A stretch of 64,000 nt of DNA from Chryseolinea sp. H1M3-3. Its GTDB lineage: Bacteria; Bacteroidota; Bacteroidia; Cytophagales; Cyclobacteriaceae. Below, one piece after another: positions 1-8,574 of the stretch (positions are counted from its first letter, which is position 1; every line of letters begins with the position of its first letter). Where the stretch lies: contig NZ_JARKMY010000002.1 of the NCBI RefSeq assembly GCF_029360725.1, positions 744,001-808,000 on the forward strand, read 5' to 3'. A program made the translations under genes and the position numbers. The notes beneath the pieces are model-generated. The model did not search any database, was not told the origin of the DNA, and saw only the letters and a program-made list of their open reading frames with translations.

Positions 1-28
1 CATCAGAGAGTTATATTTTCCTAAAAAA

Positions 29-1405
29 CTAGACGGCATTTACATTTACCTGCGCCGTTTTGCCCGCATAGGCATTTTTTCCGGTTACAAGCCAGGCGGC
101 TCCGAGCGCTGTTGCACGAGGGTGGTCAGAAATTAATATTTTTCTTTCAGGAAGCTCCCTTTTCATGATTTCCAGAAATAATTTACTTTTTGTGAATCCT
201 CCTACTACAATGACATTTTGTATCTGGCCGTTCGGGTCAATCAAATCGATTGAAATCTTTTGCCACCGTACGAGTTGACTTACCAACTGATGTTGAGCCT
301 CTTCAAAATCTTTAAACCTTGAATAATCAATGGAAAGGTTCGAGGAATGTAACTCCGGCCCTGTTCCCTCCATTCCCAGCGGCTGAAAGTCTACAAACGA
401 ATTAGCATTTCTTAAGCGGGAATAACATTCTGGATTGAAGGCGATATTCTTATAATAATCCTTGTCAAGGTTATAATGTGCTGCCAGCGCTTTTTGCTGA
501 AGTTCGTGTTCATGACCTAGAAAAATCCGGGAAGCTTTCACTGGTTTACCCTCGAATGTCAGATAACACAAACAATCCTGCGTCAATTCACGATGGGTAA
601 GTAACTGATCGTTAAACGGATTGAAGCAAATATTCCAGGTGCCGGTTGATAACAAAAGAAACTTCTCCTTCATCACAACCAGATATGGCATCAATGCAGC
701 TGAGCTGTCGTGAACACCCACTCCAACTTTTATATGCATACCGTTTTGAACATAATCAGTGGTATGGTCTGCGTGGTGAATAACAGGAAACAGTTCCTGT
801 AAATGTTCGGCCTTGACCCAGTGATGATAGCCTTGTTTTTTAAAATCCCAGAGCAGTGTATGACAACCTATGCTCGTTACTTCTGAAAACTTCTTTTTAG
901 TCAACAGGTAAGTAAAGTATTGAGGAAAGTGCAAGGATGTTTCAATAGTTGAAAAAAGTGCCGGCTTTTTGCATTTTAACCAATACAGTTGAAGCCCTGA
1001 ATTCAATAATCCAAGAAAGGGAGATGCTGTATTTATGGACAGGTCGTCCTCCGTGTTATACTTTGCTAAAAAATCTCGTTTACAATCTTCTGGAAAAGGC
1101 TTAAGATAATTATAAAAGAATTTTATAGGATCACCGGTTTTTGAAATGTGTACCAGGCTGGCGCCGTAAGCTGAAAAATTAATATGTGTAATAAGGTATT
1201 TCGGATGCCTTAGAAAATGATTCAATCTCTCAATTACCCATTGACTAAGCGCAGGTAAGTCTTCGGATGGGAAGTTATCATCATCATTTATTTCACTGAA
1301 GGTTGTGGTTTCCTCCTCCAACACATGAAAATCTATATCGAAGAGCAGAACCTTTTTAGTGGTTTTGCCAATATCAAATATCAGCGTAGCGGCTTGTCTG
1401 TTCAA
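29..1405 (-). CDS. FGGY-family sugar kinase (rhamnulokinase-like)
   Basis: A 458-residue cytosolic kinase predicted to phosphorylate a ketose or polyol with ATP. The FGGY signatures are all present: the N-terminal phosphate loop DIGKTTKK (residues 11-18), the GVHDSSAAL segment whose Asp233 should be the catalytic base, the second phosphate motif STGTW (253-257) and the adenosine loop VVGGF (400-404). Length is normal for the family. It is transcribed leftward. The first three bases of the window (CAT) would be the ATG of a following gene about 25 bases after its stop, so it probably heads an operon that leaves the window. Two roles fit the neighbourhood. It could be L-rhamnulose kinase, since rhamnosidases and a rhamnose mutarotase are nearby. 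It could also be a kinase for L-erythrulose, the expected product of the adjacent apiose pathway. The sequence alone does not decide between them. Confidence 0.85.
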   Translation of the reverse strand: MNRQAATLIFDIGKTTKKVLLFDIDFHVLEEETTTFSEINDDDNFPSEDLPALSQWVIERLNHFLRHPKYLITHINFSAYGASLVHISKTGDPIKFFYNYLKPFPEDCKRDFLAKYNTEDDLSINTASPFLGLLNSGLQLYWLKCKKPALFSTIETSLHFPQYFTYLLTKKKFSEVTSIGCHTLLWDFKKQGYHHWVKAEHLQELFPVIHHADHTTDYVQNGMHIKVGVGVHDSSAALMPYLVVMKEKFLLLSTGTWNICFNPFNDQLLTHRELTQDCLCYLTFEGKPVKASRIFLGHEHELQQKALAAHYNLDKDYYKNIAFNPECYSRLRNANSFVDFQPLGMEGTGPELHSSNLSIDYSRFKDFEEAQHQLVSQLVRWQKISIDLIDPNGQIQNVIVVGGFTKSKLFLEIMKRELPERKILISDHPRATALGAAWLVTGKNAYAGKTAQVNVNAV

Positions 1406-1437
1406 TGTTTGAAGGTTTGGGGAAAGATCAAAAAAAA

Positions 1438-1458
1438 ACTGAAGTTTCGGACTTCAGT
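1438..1458 (-). terminator. Hairpin with U-tract in the kinase leader
   Basis: ACTGAAGT, loop TTCGG, ACTTCAGT forms a perfect 8-bp stem. On the minus strand it is followed by a run of at least eight T (plus-strand A run from 1430). It lies about 33 bases upstream of the kinase start, so it is either an intrinsic terminator for leftward transcripts arriving from beyond 1460 or a leader attenuator for the kinase operon. No upstream minus-strand gene directly needs it, which makes attenuation possible. Confidence 0.6.
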
Positions 1459-1557
1459 ATAAAGAAAGGACCTCCTGACCGCTCATCTTAAAAAAGACAA
1501 GCGGCCCCGGCTGGAGGTACCTAACCAATAAACAAGTAATATATTAATACACGAAGG

Positions 1558-1607
1558 GGTGTCCTGTGTTGTCATGCACACATGCGTGCGTATAACCACA
1601 GGACACC
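1558..1607 (+). promoter_or_regulatory. Long inverted repeat before the NCS1-like permease
   Basis: GGTGTCCTGTG (1558-1568) is perfectly complementary to CACAGGACACC (1597-1607). A shorter nested GCAC/GTGC pair lies in the 28-base loop. It ends 39 bases before the permease ATG in the divergent gap. It could fold as a 5'-UTR structure or serve as a widely spaced operator. A second, imperfect pairing (CCTCC and CCGCT near 1471-1482 with AGCGG and GGAGG near 1500-1517) occupies the same gap. I do not recognise a known riboswitch class. Confidence 0.5.
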
Positions 1608-1646
1608 AAAGTTTGGCTTAGAAGCTTAATTTTCCATTATTTACCT

Positions 1647-3044
1647 ATGGCCAAAACTTTAAAGCAGCAGTTAGCGGAAGTTAATGAATATGAGCGCGAG
1701 CCCATTCCTGCTTCAGCTCTTAAATCATCCGGAAGTTTTATTGGCATGTATGCCGGAGAACACACTGCAGGCACAGAATATGTCATCGGGCCGCTGTTTG
1801 TAGCGCATGGTGTCGGTGCCGCTGACCTCGTAGGTGGTTTGCTCGTGGGCAATTTCCTTGCAGTTCTAAGCTGGGCGTTCCTTTGTGCGCCCATTGCTAC
1901 GAAAGTCAGGCTTACCTTATACTATCAACTAGAGAAGATCTGCGGTATTAATCTGACGCGCATCTATAATTTGGTGAACGGCCTCATGTTTTGCTTTTTG
2001 GCGGGTTCAATGATTGCTGTGTCAGCGACTGCAATTGGCATCCCATTTAATTTTCCAATGCCCAAACTTACCGATATGTACCCGACCAGCATAGGATGGG
2101 TACTAACGGTCTTTGCTGTAGGGACAGTAATTACGCTTGTTGCTATTCTAGGATATGAGCGCATTGCCAGATTCGCCAATGTTGCGGCCCCGTGGATGAT
2201 TGGTGTTTTTTTGGCTTCAGCGTTGGCTGTGCTACCCGAACTCGGGGTCACGTCGCCGGGTGATTTTTGGGGAGTTGCCAAGAGCGTAATTTGGACAGGG
2301 ATTCCCCTCGAAGGCCAGGATAAATTTACTTTCTGGCATGTAATGTTCTTCGCATGGTTCTGTAACATGGCCATGCACATCGGTATGGCAGACATGTCGA
2401 TACTACGTTATGCTAAAAAGTGGACGCATGGATTTACGTCTGCCTCGGGTATGTTTGTTGGACACTTTCTGGCTTGGATGGCTTCTGGAATCCTTTATGC
2501 TGTATACCTTCAAAAAAATACAGGAGAATTTGCTCCTGGCCCCGTTTCGTTTTATGCCGCGGGTTTTGCCGGAGCGGCGTGTGTAGTGATCGCCGGATGG
2601 ACTACGGCGAATCCAACTATCTACAGAGCAGGCTTAGCTATACAAGCAATGATGCCCAAAACAACGACATGGAAAGTTACCCTCGTGGTTGGATTGGTTA
2701 CAACCATTGCGGCTTGTTTTCCGGCATTGGTAATGAGACTACTGGATTTTGTAGCGTTGTATGGATTGATCCTCATGCCCATGGGAGCAATTATTTTTGC
2801 TGATTTCTATTTGGCGAAACGAATTGGTTTTTTGCCTGACTATGCATGGCGCGCGGGTACGGAGTTTAACATTGCCGCTGCACTTACTTGGACATTGACG
2901 CTTGCATTTTGTTTAGGCCTCAATATGTTCGCGGGTGTAGAAATATTTTTCCTGGGGTTGCCCGGATGGTTCGTCGCTATCATTTTGTACGTCGCTCTGA
3001 GTAAGTCATTACAACGAAAAATATTAACCGAAGCTGCCGTATGA
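1647..3044 (+). CDS. NCS1-like (purine-cytosine permease family) transporter
   Basis: A 465-residue polytopic inner-membrane protein with roughly twelve hydrophobic segments. The N-terminal stretch around residues 28-60 (SGSFIGMYAGEHTAGTEYV, then alternating glycine-rich helices) and the overall length fit the NCS1/cytosine permease superfamily, whose members carry nucleobases, vitamins or related small solutes by cation symport. Its position between a sugar kinase and an apiose operon suggests a substrate linked to sugar metabolism, but that is inference from context. Its stop overlaps the start of a 57-residue membrane peptide by four bases, so the two are almost certainly co-translated. 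The divergent upstream gap carries a long inverted repeat. The first ATG follows an A/T-rich leader without a Shine-Dalgarno motif, as usual in Bacteroidota. Confidence 0.8.
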   Translation: MAKTLKQQLAEVNEYEREPIPASALKSSGSFIGMYAGEHTAGTEYVIGPLFVAHGVGAADLVGGLLVGNFLAVLSWAFLCAPIATKVRLTLYYQLEKICGINLTRIYNLVNGLMFCFLAGSMIAVSATAIGIPFNFPMPKLTDMYPTSIGWVLTVFAVGTVITLVAILGYERIARFANVAAPWMIGVFLASALAVLPELGVTSPGDFWGVAKSVIWTGIPLEGQDKFTFWHVMFFAWFCNMAMHIGMADMSILRYAKKWTHGFTSASGMFVGHFLAWMASGILYAVYLQKNTGEFAPGPVSFYAAGFAGAACVVIAGWTTANPTIYRAGLAIQAMMPKTTTWKVTLVVGLVTTIAACFPALVMRLLDFVALYGLILMPMGAIIFADFYLAKRIGFLPDYAWRAGTEFNIAAALTWTLTLAFCLGLNMFAGVEIFFLGLPGWFVAIILYVALSKSLQRKILTEAAV

Positions 3045-3214
3045 AAATGCTCATGTCTGTTCTTGCTATAATTGCATTAGGCCTTACAATTGTTCCATCC
3101 ATCCTTGTGTTTAATGGAACGATTGAATTGGATCTACACAAAAAGCTAATGACTGCTGGGACTTTCCTTTGGTTTGTGGCAGCGCCTATTTGGTTTAGGA
3201 AGGAGAAAGTCTAG
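3041..3214 (+). CDS. Small two-helix membrane protein overlapping the permease
   Basis: A 57-residue ORF starts in the ATGA overlap with the permease stop and ends at TAG 3212-3214. The product begins MKMLMSVLAIIALGLTIVPS, with one hydrophobic helix at about residues 3-24, a short polar turn (NGTIELDLHKK), a second helix at about 37-52 and a basic tail RKEKV. The four-base overlap points to translational coupling, and the composition suggests an inner-membrane partner or small subunit of the transporter. I do not recognise a family. It is too short to be found by most gene callers but is supported by the overlap and by the clean two-helix pattern. Confidence 0.6.
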   Translation: MKMLMSVLAIIALGLTIVPSILVFNGTIELDLHKKLMTAGTFLWFVAAPIWFRKEKV

Positions 3215-3262
3215 TACGGTAATTTTTAAATTACACTGATGTCTTAGACCTATCTCTTGCCT

Positions 3263-5017
3263 TCAGTGAATATGTTGAACTTTAATTTCGTAAGGTGTTA
3301 GTAAGAACTCGTCTTTTCTAAAAATTACTCTTTGTGGTGAATCGGTGTAATTCACAAGAATAAGTTTGAAACTGTTTTGGCTTTTTAATAGCAGGCCATC
3401 GCAATACAAAGGATTATTGCTTTCGGTATGAACTATCTCTTGTTTTTCGTCTGATAAGATCTCTTTCAAAACATCATAGACCGGATACTTTTTTCCTGCA
3501 GAAGAAATTACCCCCTGTCTTCCTACTGTCTGATAATAAGTAACCGAGTTAGCATCTGCATGGGCCAGTGTTTTTATACTTCCCAACGTAAAGGCTGCTG
3601 TAAAAGGTGTTTGTTGCCGGGGATCAGCTTTTTTATCATTAGACAAGAATTTGTCTTTGCTGACGGTCGCGGCAGGATTGAATCGTTTGCGCAAAGTTAG
3701 TGACGATACATGCACAGCCTTTCTTTGTCCATATAAGGCACGGGCGGACTCAACTGTGTCTGATTGTGCGCCAATATTTTCGATTATCGTCAAATCGTCG
3801 GTGGCGTGCTCTTGCGGATCAATGCTGTAGCTGATGAAGTCAAGAAGATTCCCATCAAATCTATTGCAGTTTAATTCACGAAAGTTGTGATCCGTACCGG
3901 CGCCAATCAGTGTGGAAGGAAGATGGTTTTTTATGGATGTGAATTCGCGAACGAGTGTCGGATCGGTAGCTGGCTGATCTGTACTTAGCAAGATGATTTG
4001 TTTCACACTGGCTTTGAGTTGATTTACCATTTGATAAAACTGACCTAACTCTTTTATGTCAGCTATGTGTAAACCTATTTCAAGCGGTAACTTCAGGGCA
4101 GTAGCATTTTGGCAATCCAGTGTAAATTTTTCAATCCAATCTGGGGCTGAAGGCCGCACTTCTATACGATAATGACTTAATCTCAAGGCATGAAGTAATT
4201 GCAGCATTTCCTCTGAAAGCACCTCAACTTCGGTTGAGGCAGCAATACCGATTGCAGGTAGTTTTGACTTTCGCTCCAAGGCGATAATTTCCACCGGCTT
4301 GTTTAAATTGGGGATAGGCAATAATTCGGATTCTGCTTTGAAGGTTATTTTTTGGTGCACGTTGTCGCCTGCTTTGAGTTGAACGGGAAAAGGTTTGTCC
4401 AGCGGCGTGCAAAATGTTTTATAGGAAGCATCGGACCAATTACGCTGATCTTCGGTTTCAAAGATGTCTCCTTCAAATTCTAGGACATACCATTCATACT
4501 GGCAGCGCCAGCGAAAACCTTTCAAATTTTTAAAAGGATTGTCCGCAGAGATCGTAGTGGGAAAAAATTTCTTAATCCGTGATCCGTCTGGATGCAGCAA
4601 CTCGCATGGATTACCTGCTGTATGTTTTATGGGATGTAAAACGCAAATACCTGCGCGGTTCTTCAATACATCGGTGATTGCCTTACCTTGAACTTCAAAG
4701 GTTACCACACTATTTGCCAAACCAGTAATCAACACGTGCCAGGAAAATATTCTTTGTTCTTGCACCTCATAATAGCAATCGTATTCGATTGTGAAATGAT
4801 CTCCCTGATCATCAATTATTTCATTTTCAATGGTGTGTTCAAAAGTATTCCAGTTTTGATCACGCAACGCCATGTATACACTACGAACAACTTCGATATC
4901 GCCATAGTGGATGTGACGAATGAATCCGTTCAGATATCCAAGTGAAAATACACCTGCTTTAAGTGTCTGGAGTTCGCGGAGCGCGGTAGTAGTGGAGGTT
5001 GAACTTATCATATTCAA
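3263..5017 (-). CDS. apnL: Probable D-apionate lactonase
   Basis: A 584-residue protein without a signal peptide, so probably cytosolic. It looks like three parts: an N-terminal beta-rich region (about 1-240), a central TIM-barrel-like region (about 240-470, with segments such as ALRLSHYRIEVRP and PLEIGLHIADIKELG) and a C-terminal beta-rich region. This size and layout match the D-apionate lactonase (ApnL) family, which opens D-apionolactone to D-apionate in oxidative D-apiose catabolism. The call leans heavily on context: it is the last gene of a run encoding an apiosidase, a dehydrogenase, an importer and two further apiose-pathway-like enzymes, and starts two bases after the binding-protein stop. 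Catalytic residues cannot be assigned by eye. Without the context this would be a large hypothetical protein. Confidence 0.7.
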   Translation of the reverse strand: MNMISSTSTTTALRELQTLKAGVFSLGYLNGFIRHIHYGDIEVVRSVYMALRDQNWNTFEHTIENEIIDDQGDHFTIEYDCYYEVQEQRIFSWHVLITGLANSVVTFEVQGKAITDVLKNRAGICVLHPIKHTAGNPCELLHPDGSRIKKFFPTTISADNPFKNLKGFRWRCQYEWYVLEFEGDIFETEDQRNWSDASYKTFCTPLDKPFPVQLKAGDNVHQKITFKAESELLPIPNLNKPVEIIALERKSKLPAIGIAASTEVEVLSEEMLQLLHALRLSHYRIEVRPSAPDWIEKFTLDCQNATALKLPLEIGLHIADIKELGQFYQMVNQLKASVKQIILLSTDQPATDPTLVREFTSIKNHLPSTLIGAGTDHNFRELNCNRFDGNLLDFISYSIDPQEHATDDLTIIENIGAQSDTVESARALYGQRKAVHVSSLTLRKRFNPAATVSKDKFLSNDKKADPRQQTPFTAAFTLGSIKTLAHADANSVTYYQTVGRQGVISSAGKKYPVYDVLKEILSDEKQEIVHTESNNPLYCDGLLLKSQNSFKLILVNYTDSPQRVIFRKDEFLLTPYEIKVQHIH

Positions 5018-5019
5018 AA

Positions 5020-6057
5020 TTAACGTTTGATAAACTGATCTACATTTTCCGGCGTTATTTTAAGTAACCCGGTATTAATGATATAAGGAACGCTGGTGAT
5101 GCCCGCCTTTGCATCATTTTGAGCCAGCGGGTTTGTCCGGTGCACCATATCATACAAGAATTGAGCGCCGTACCACGTGAACAGTTCACGTTTTTGTCCT
5201 GCCAGCATTTGAATAACACCATCCTTCAATAGCTGTAGATGTTCTGGTTCCCAATCTACGGTTGTGATTTTTATTTTTCCTGTTTTTCCAGCTTCACGAA
5301 CGGCTAAGGCTATTCCCGGCCCGGAATTGGAATCGAAACCACAGATCCCGGCTATGTCCGGATGTGCTGCAAGAATATCTGAAGTTATTCGGGCGGCTTC
5401 TTCCACGTTCGCTTTGTCATCATATTTTCCCACTACCTCTATTTCTGGATATTTTTTAAGAACATCGAGCAAACCCAGAAAGCCTTGTTCCATATTCGTG
5501 AGTCCTAATATGCCCATGTAGGCGACTTTTCCTTTTCCTGCAATGAGCTTAACCATTTCTTCGCCTTGCATCTTTCCGATCTCATACCAATCAGTTCCGA
5601 GGAATGCATGACGCTTTGAGTTTGGAATATCAGAATCATAAACAACGGTTGGTATACCTGCTGCTACAGCCTTATTTATAACCTGAGCTATTGCAGGATC
5701 TGTTCCGTTAATTAGCAAGCCAGTAGGATGTGTTCCGATTACCTCCTCGATAGTATTTATTTGAGCAGGTACATCCCAATCAGCGGGCCCAAGAATGGAT
5801 ACTTTCACATTCATCTTTTTTCCCCACCGTTTAAACGCGGCCTGATCATGGTTTACGTACATTGGCATTGTCACCGCCGTGGTGATCATCACATATTCTT
5901 CGTTAACTATGTCAACGGAGTCAAAATCTGTCCCAAGGTCATGTCGGGTTATGTTTTCATTTCTGGGTGGCAGCTCACAGCTTCCAAACAAAACTATGAT
6001 AGCGCCAATAAAAATCCGTCGCACCAGCATTTCGATATAGCGTTGTTTTTCATTCAT
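5020..6057 (-). CDS. Sugar ABC transporter substrate-binding lipoprotein
   Basis: A periplasmic type I sugar-binding protein of the ribose/galactose (Peripla_BP_4) class. I place the start at the ATG giving MNEKQRYIEMLVRRIFIGAI, followed by lipobox LFGSC; the open frame extends upstream to 6099, overlapping the permease by eight bases, and an internal ATG at 6030 gives an even shorter, typical lipoprotein signal. Family features include the KRWGKKMNVKV segment near the start, GLLINGTDPA, the TVVYDSD and FLGTDWYEIG segments in the hinge region, and GICGFDSNSGPGIALAV. It sits between the permease and the lactonase-like gene, so the ligand is most likely D-apiose released outside the inner membrane. 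A complete ABC sugar importer is uncommon in Bacteroidota, which mostly use SusCD plus MFS carriers. Confidence 0.88.
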   Translation of the reverse strand: MNEKQRYIEMLVRRIFIGAIIVLFGSCELPPRNENITRHDLGTDFDSVDIVNEEYVMITTAVTMPMYVNHDQAAFKRWGKKMNVKVSILGPADWDVPAQINTIEEVIGTHPTGLLINGTDPAIAQVINKAVAAGIPTVVYDSDIPNSKRHAFLGTDWYEIGKMQGEEMVKLIAGKGKVAYMGILGLTNMEQGFLGLLDVLKKYPEIEVVGKYDDKANVEEAARITSDILAAHPDIAGICGFDSNSGPGIALAVREAGKTGKIKITTVDWEPEHLQLLKDGVIQMLAGQKRELFTWYGAQFLYDMVHRTNPLAQNDAKAGITSVPYIINTGLLKITPENVDQFIKR

Positions 6058-6091
6058 AGAAAGTAAGGTAAAAAATTTCATTACAGTAACG

Positions 6092-7042
6092 TCAAACAAC
6101 TCCTGCGTATTCTTTTTGAAGATACTTATCTACCCAAAGTGTCCCGATGAGAATCAGTCCCAGGATTATGTCTTGCCAGTATCCCGACACGCGCGCGATG
6201 ACCATGATGTTTGAGATTAATCCCATGAAAAGCGCACCGAGTAACGCGCCAGGAATTTTACCAAACCCTCCGCTTAATGTCGCACCGCCAAGAATGACTG
6301 CAGTAATGACGCGCAATTCAAGACCGCGACCCATGGTGGGTAGTGCAGCGCCGAGCCGCGAGGATAAAAGTATTCCGGCAAACCCGGCCAGCACGGCAGT
6401 AATTATAAACCCGGTCATTTTCATTTTCTTTACCTGTATGCCAGATAAGTCAGCAGCTTTTTCATTTCCTCCGATGTAATAGTACCGACGAAAGAAAATT
6501 GTTTTGTTGAAAAGGAATGTAAACGCAAAAACCGTAGCGAGCATGTACCAGATGGGCATTTGAACACCCAGCAATTTAGATTGGCCGATGGCATTAAACC
6601 AATAAGGAAGATTTTGAATTCCTGACCCACTCACCAGCAGCGCGCAACCCCTTACTATTCCCATCATTGCCAGCGTTTGAATCATTGGATTTATATTTTG
6701 ATACGCAATGAGATAGCCATTAACCCATCCGATCAGAAAAGCACTTGCAAGACCAGCAGCTAACGCAATGGGTACAGGTATATTGAAAAAATGCATGAGA
6801 TATGCTGTGAGGCATCCTGTAAAAGCAACAATGGAACCTACCGATAAATCAAAGGCACCTGAAATCAATAGCAACATCATGCCAACGGCGACGATCGTGT
6901 CGATTGATAGATTAAGCAAGATCTGGCTGAAATTTTCGAATGTAGGAAAAGTACCCGGAAAAACGGCACTCGTAATCAACGCTGTAATCACCAGTAGAAT
7001 ACCAAGCGAGTATACACGCTCTTCAAGTATTTTTTGAATCAT
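6092..7042 (-). CDS. Sugar ABC transporter permease (RbsC type)
   Basis: A 316-residue integral membrane protein of the BPD_transp_2 family with about eight to ten helices. The family-typical segments ISGAFDLSVGSIVAFTGCL (about 60-78), IAYQNINPMIQTLAMMGIVRG and the C-terminal AVILGGATLSGGFGKIPGAL are clear; the last is the EAA-like coupling loop that docks the ATPase. It forms the membrane channel of the importer encoded with the genes on either side and presumably works as a homodimer. It is separated from the ATPase by 59 bases and closely followed by the binding-protein gene. Confidence 0.9.
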   Translation of the reverse strand: MIQKILEERVYSLGILLVITALITSAVFPGTFPTFENFSQILLNLSIDTIVAVGMMLLLISGAFDLSVGSIVAFTGCLTAYLMHFFNIPVPIALAAGLASAFLIGWVNGYLIAYQNINPMIQTLAMMGIVRGCALLVSGSGIQNLPYWFNAIGQSKLLGVQMPIWYMLATVFAFTFLFNKTIFFRRYYYIGGNEKAADLSGIQVKKMKMTGFIITAVLAGFAGILLSSRLGAALPTMGRGLELRVITAVILGGATLSGGFGKIPGALLGALFMGLISNIMVIARVSGYWQDIILGLILIGTLWVDKYLQKEYAGVV

Positions 7043-7101
7043 TTTAGTATTTTGTTTTTCGGGAGTGATTACCCTCCTCCTAAATATTGTTTGTAATTAT
7101 A

Positions 7102-8574
7102 TCAGGTCGCCAACTTTATTATTTGTTCCTCCGTCTTTTTATCTCCGGAAAGCTCCCCTGCGACCTTTCCATTTTTGATGACAATAATTTTGTCGCACAA
7201 TCCGATAAGTTCTGGAAGCTCGCTGGATATTATGAGAATACCTTTTCCTTCTTCAGCAAGAGATTTTAAAATCTGATAGATTTCAGACTTTGCCCCAACG
7301 TCTATGCCGTGTGTTGGTTCATCGACAATCAGAACATCAGGATTTGTGAGCAACCATTTGGCCAGCATTACTTTTTGTTGATTGCCGCCACTTAAATTGA
7401 TCACTGGTTGTTTGAGAGTATATGAAACAACACCAAGTTTTTCTTTGGCTGTTGTGGCAAGCTGCTTTACTTTTTCAGTGTTATAATATCCTGAAGGCAT
7501 GATCCGGTTTAGACCGGCGGCAACAACATTATCCTGAATGCTCATGCCTGGAAACAGCCCTAGGTTTTTTCTCTCCTCAGTGACATATCCCACGCCGTCT
7601 CGAATAGCTGCGGCAGGATGTCTCGGATGAAATGGCTTGTTGCGTAACCGAACTTCGCCTGATTTTATTTCGTCCATACCAAAGACAGCGCGTGCAATTT
7701 CGGTTCGTCCCGCACCCATTAAACCTGCTAGGCCGACGATTTCACCTTGGTGAACGACCAGCGAAATGTCCTTGAATTTCGCTCCGCTAATATTTTTAAC
7801 TTCTAATAGGACTTTGTCATTTTTCGAGCTGGATGTTTTTAAGATCTTCAGTTCACGGCCTACCATTTTGTTAATCAACGTTTCTTTAGTGAGGCCTTTC
7901 GAATCGAATGTTCCCTGGTATTGACCATCTTTTAATATGCTAACGCGATCTGATAGCAGAAATATTTCATTCAGCCGATGCGAGATGTAAATGATGGAAA
8001 CGCCATTAGTTTTTAGCGTTTGAATAATTTCAAACAATGTTTTTGTTTCTCTGTCCGTGAGAGAAGCTGTCGGCTCGTCCAAAATCAGGATCGATGGATC
8101 CTTTGACAACGCCTTGGCAATCTCTACCATCTGCTTTTCGGCTGGAGAAAGTTTAGCCACCAATGTTCTTGGGTTTATATCAAACAATTTTAGCTTCCGC
8201 AAAAGCGCATTGGTCTTTTCATACAACGTATTAAATTGAATTATCCCGTACCGGTTTCTGGGTTGGAGGTTGGCGAAAATGTTCTCGGCAACGCTAAGGC
8301 TATCGACCAAACTCAGGTGCTGGTATACGATGGCAATGCCATTTTCAAATGCTTCCTGCGGGTTGTGCAACAACACTTCTTTATCGTTCAATAAAATCCG
8401 TCCGCCGTCGGGCTGAAGATTGCCCGAAAGTATATTCATCAACGTGCTTTTGCCGGCACCATTTTCTCCGCACAAGGCATGGATTTCACCCGCCTGAATT
8501 TCCATTGATACGTTACTCAACGCTTTTACGCCGGGAAATTGTTTTGAGATATCGTCAAGCAGGAGGGAAGCCAT
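7102..8574 (-). CDS. Sugar ABC transporter ATP-binding protein (RbsA type)
   Basis: A 490-residue tandem ATPase that powers sugar uptake. The first domain has Walker A GENGAGKST (36-44), a variant signature LSPAEKQ (142-148) and Walker B ILILDEP (162-168). The second has the degenerate Walker A typical of RbsA/MglA proteins, GLMGAGRTE (284-292), a good signature LSGGNQQ (394-400) and Walker B VLIVDEP (414-420). A single catalytic site per fused pair is the family norm. Its start codon shares one base with the TGA of the upstream dehydrogenase gene (TGATG), indicating translational coupling. Together with the next two genes it makes a complete importer. Confidence 0.92.
   Translation of the reverse strand: MASLLLDDISKQFPGVKALSNVSMEIQAGEIHALCGENGAGKSTLMNILSGNLQPDGGRILLNDKEVLLHNPQEAFENGIAIVYQHLSLVDSLSVAENIFANLQPRNRYGIIQFNTLYEKTNALLRKLKLFDINPRTLVAKLSPAEKQMVEIAKALSKDPSILILDEPTASLTDRETKTLFEIIQTLKTNGVSIIYISHRLNEIFLLSDRVSILKDGQYQGTFDSKGLTKETLINKMVGRELKILKTSSSKNDKVLLEVKNISGAKFKDISLVVHQGEIVGLAGLMGAGRTEIARAVFGMDEIKSGEVRLRNKPFHPRHPAAAIRDGVGYVTEERKNLGLFPGMSIQDNVVAAGLNRIMPSGYYNTEKVKQLATTAKEKLGVVSYTLKQPVINLSGGNQQKVMLAKWLLTNPDVLIVDEPTHGIDVGAKSEIYQILKSLAEEGKGILIISSELPELIGLCDKIIVIKNGKVAGELSGDKKTEEQIIKLAT

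Noticed and set aside
1-28. A partial gene at the left edge
   Set aside because: Only a minus-strand ATG at bases 3-1 is visible; too little to annotate, so it is mentioned with the kinase.
1406-1646. Known riboswitch class before the permease
   Set aside because: Pairing exists but I could not match a conserved consensus; left as unassigned structures.
1964-2395. 143-codon minus-strand frame inside the permease gene
   Set aside because: It is the antisense shadow of a membrane-protein gene; no start region, domain or neighbour supports it.
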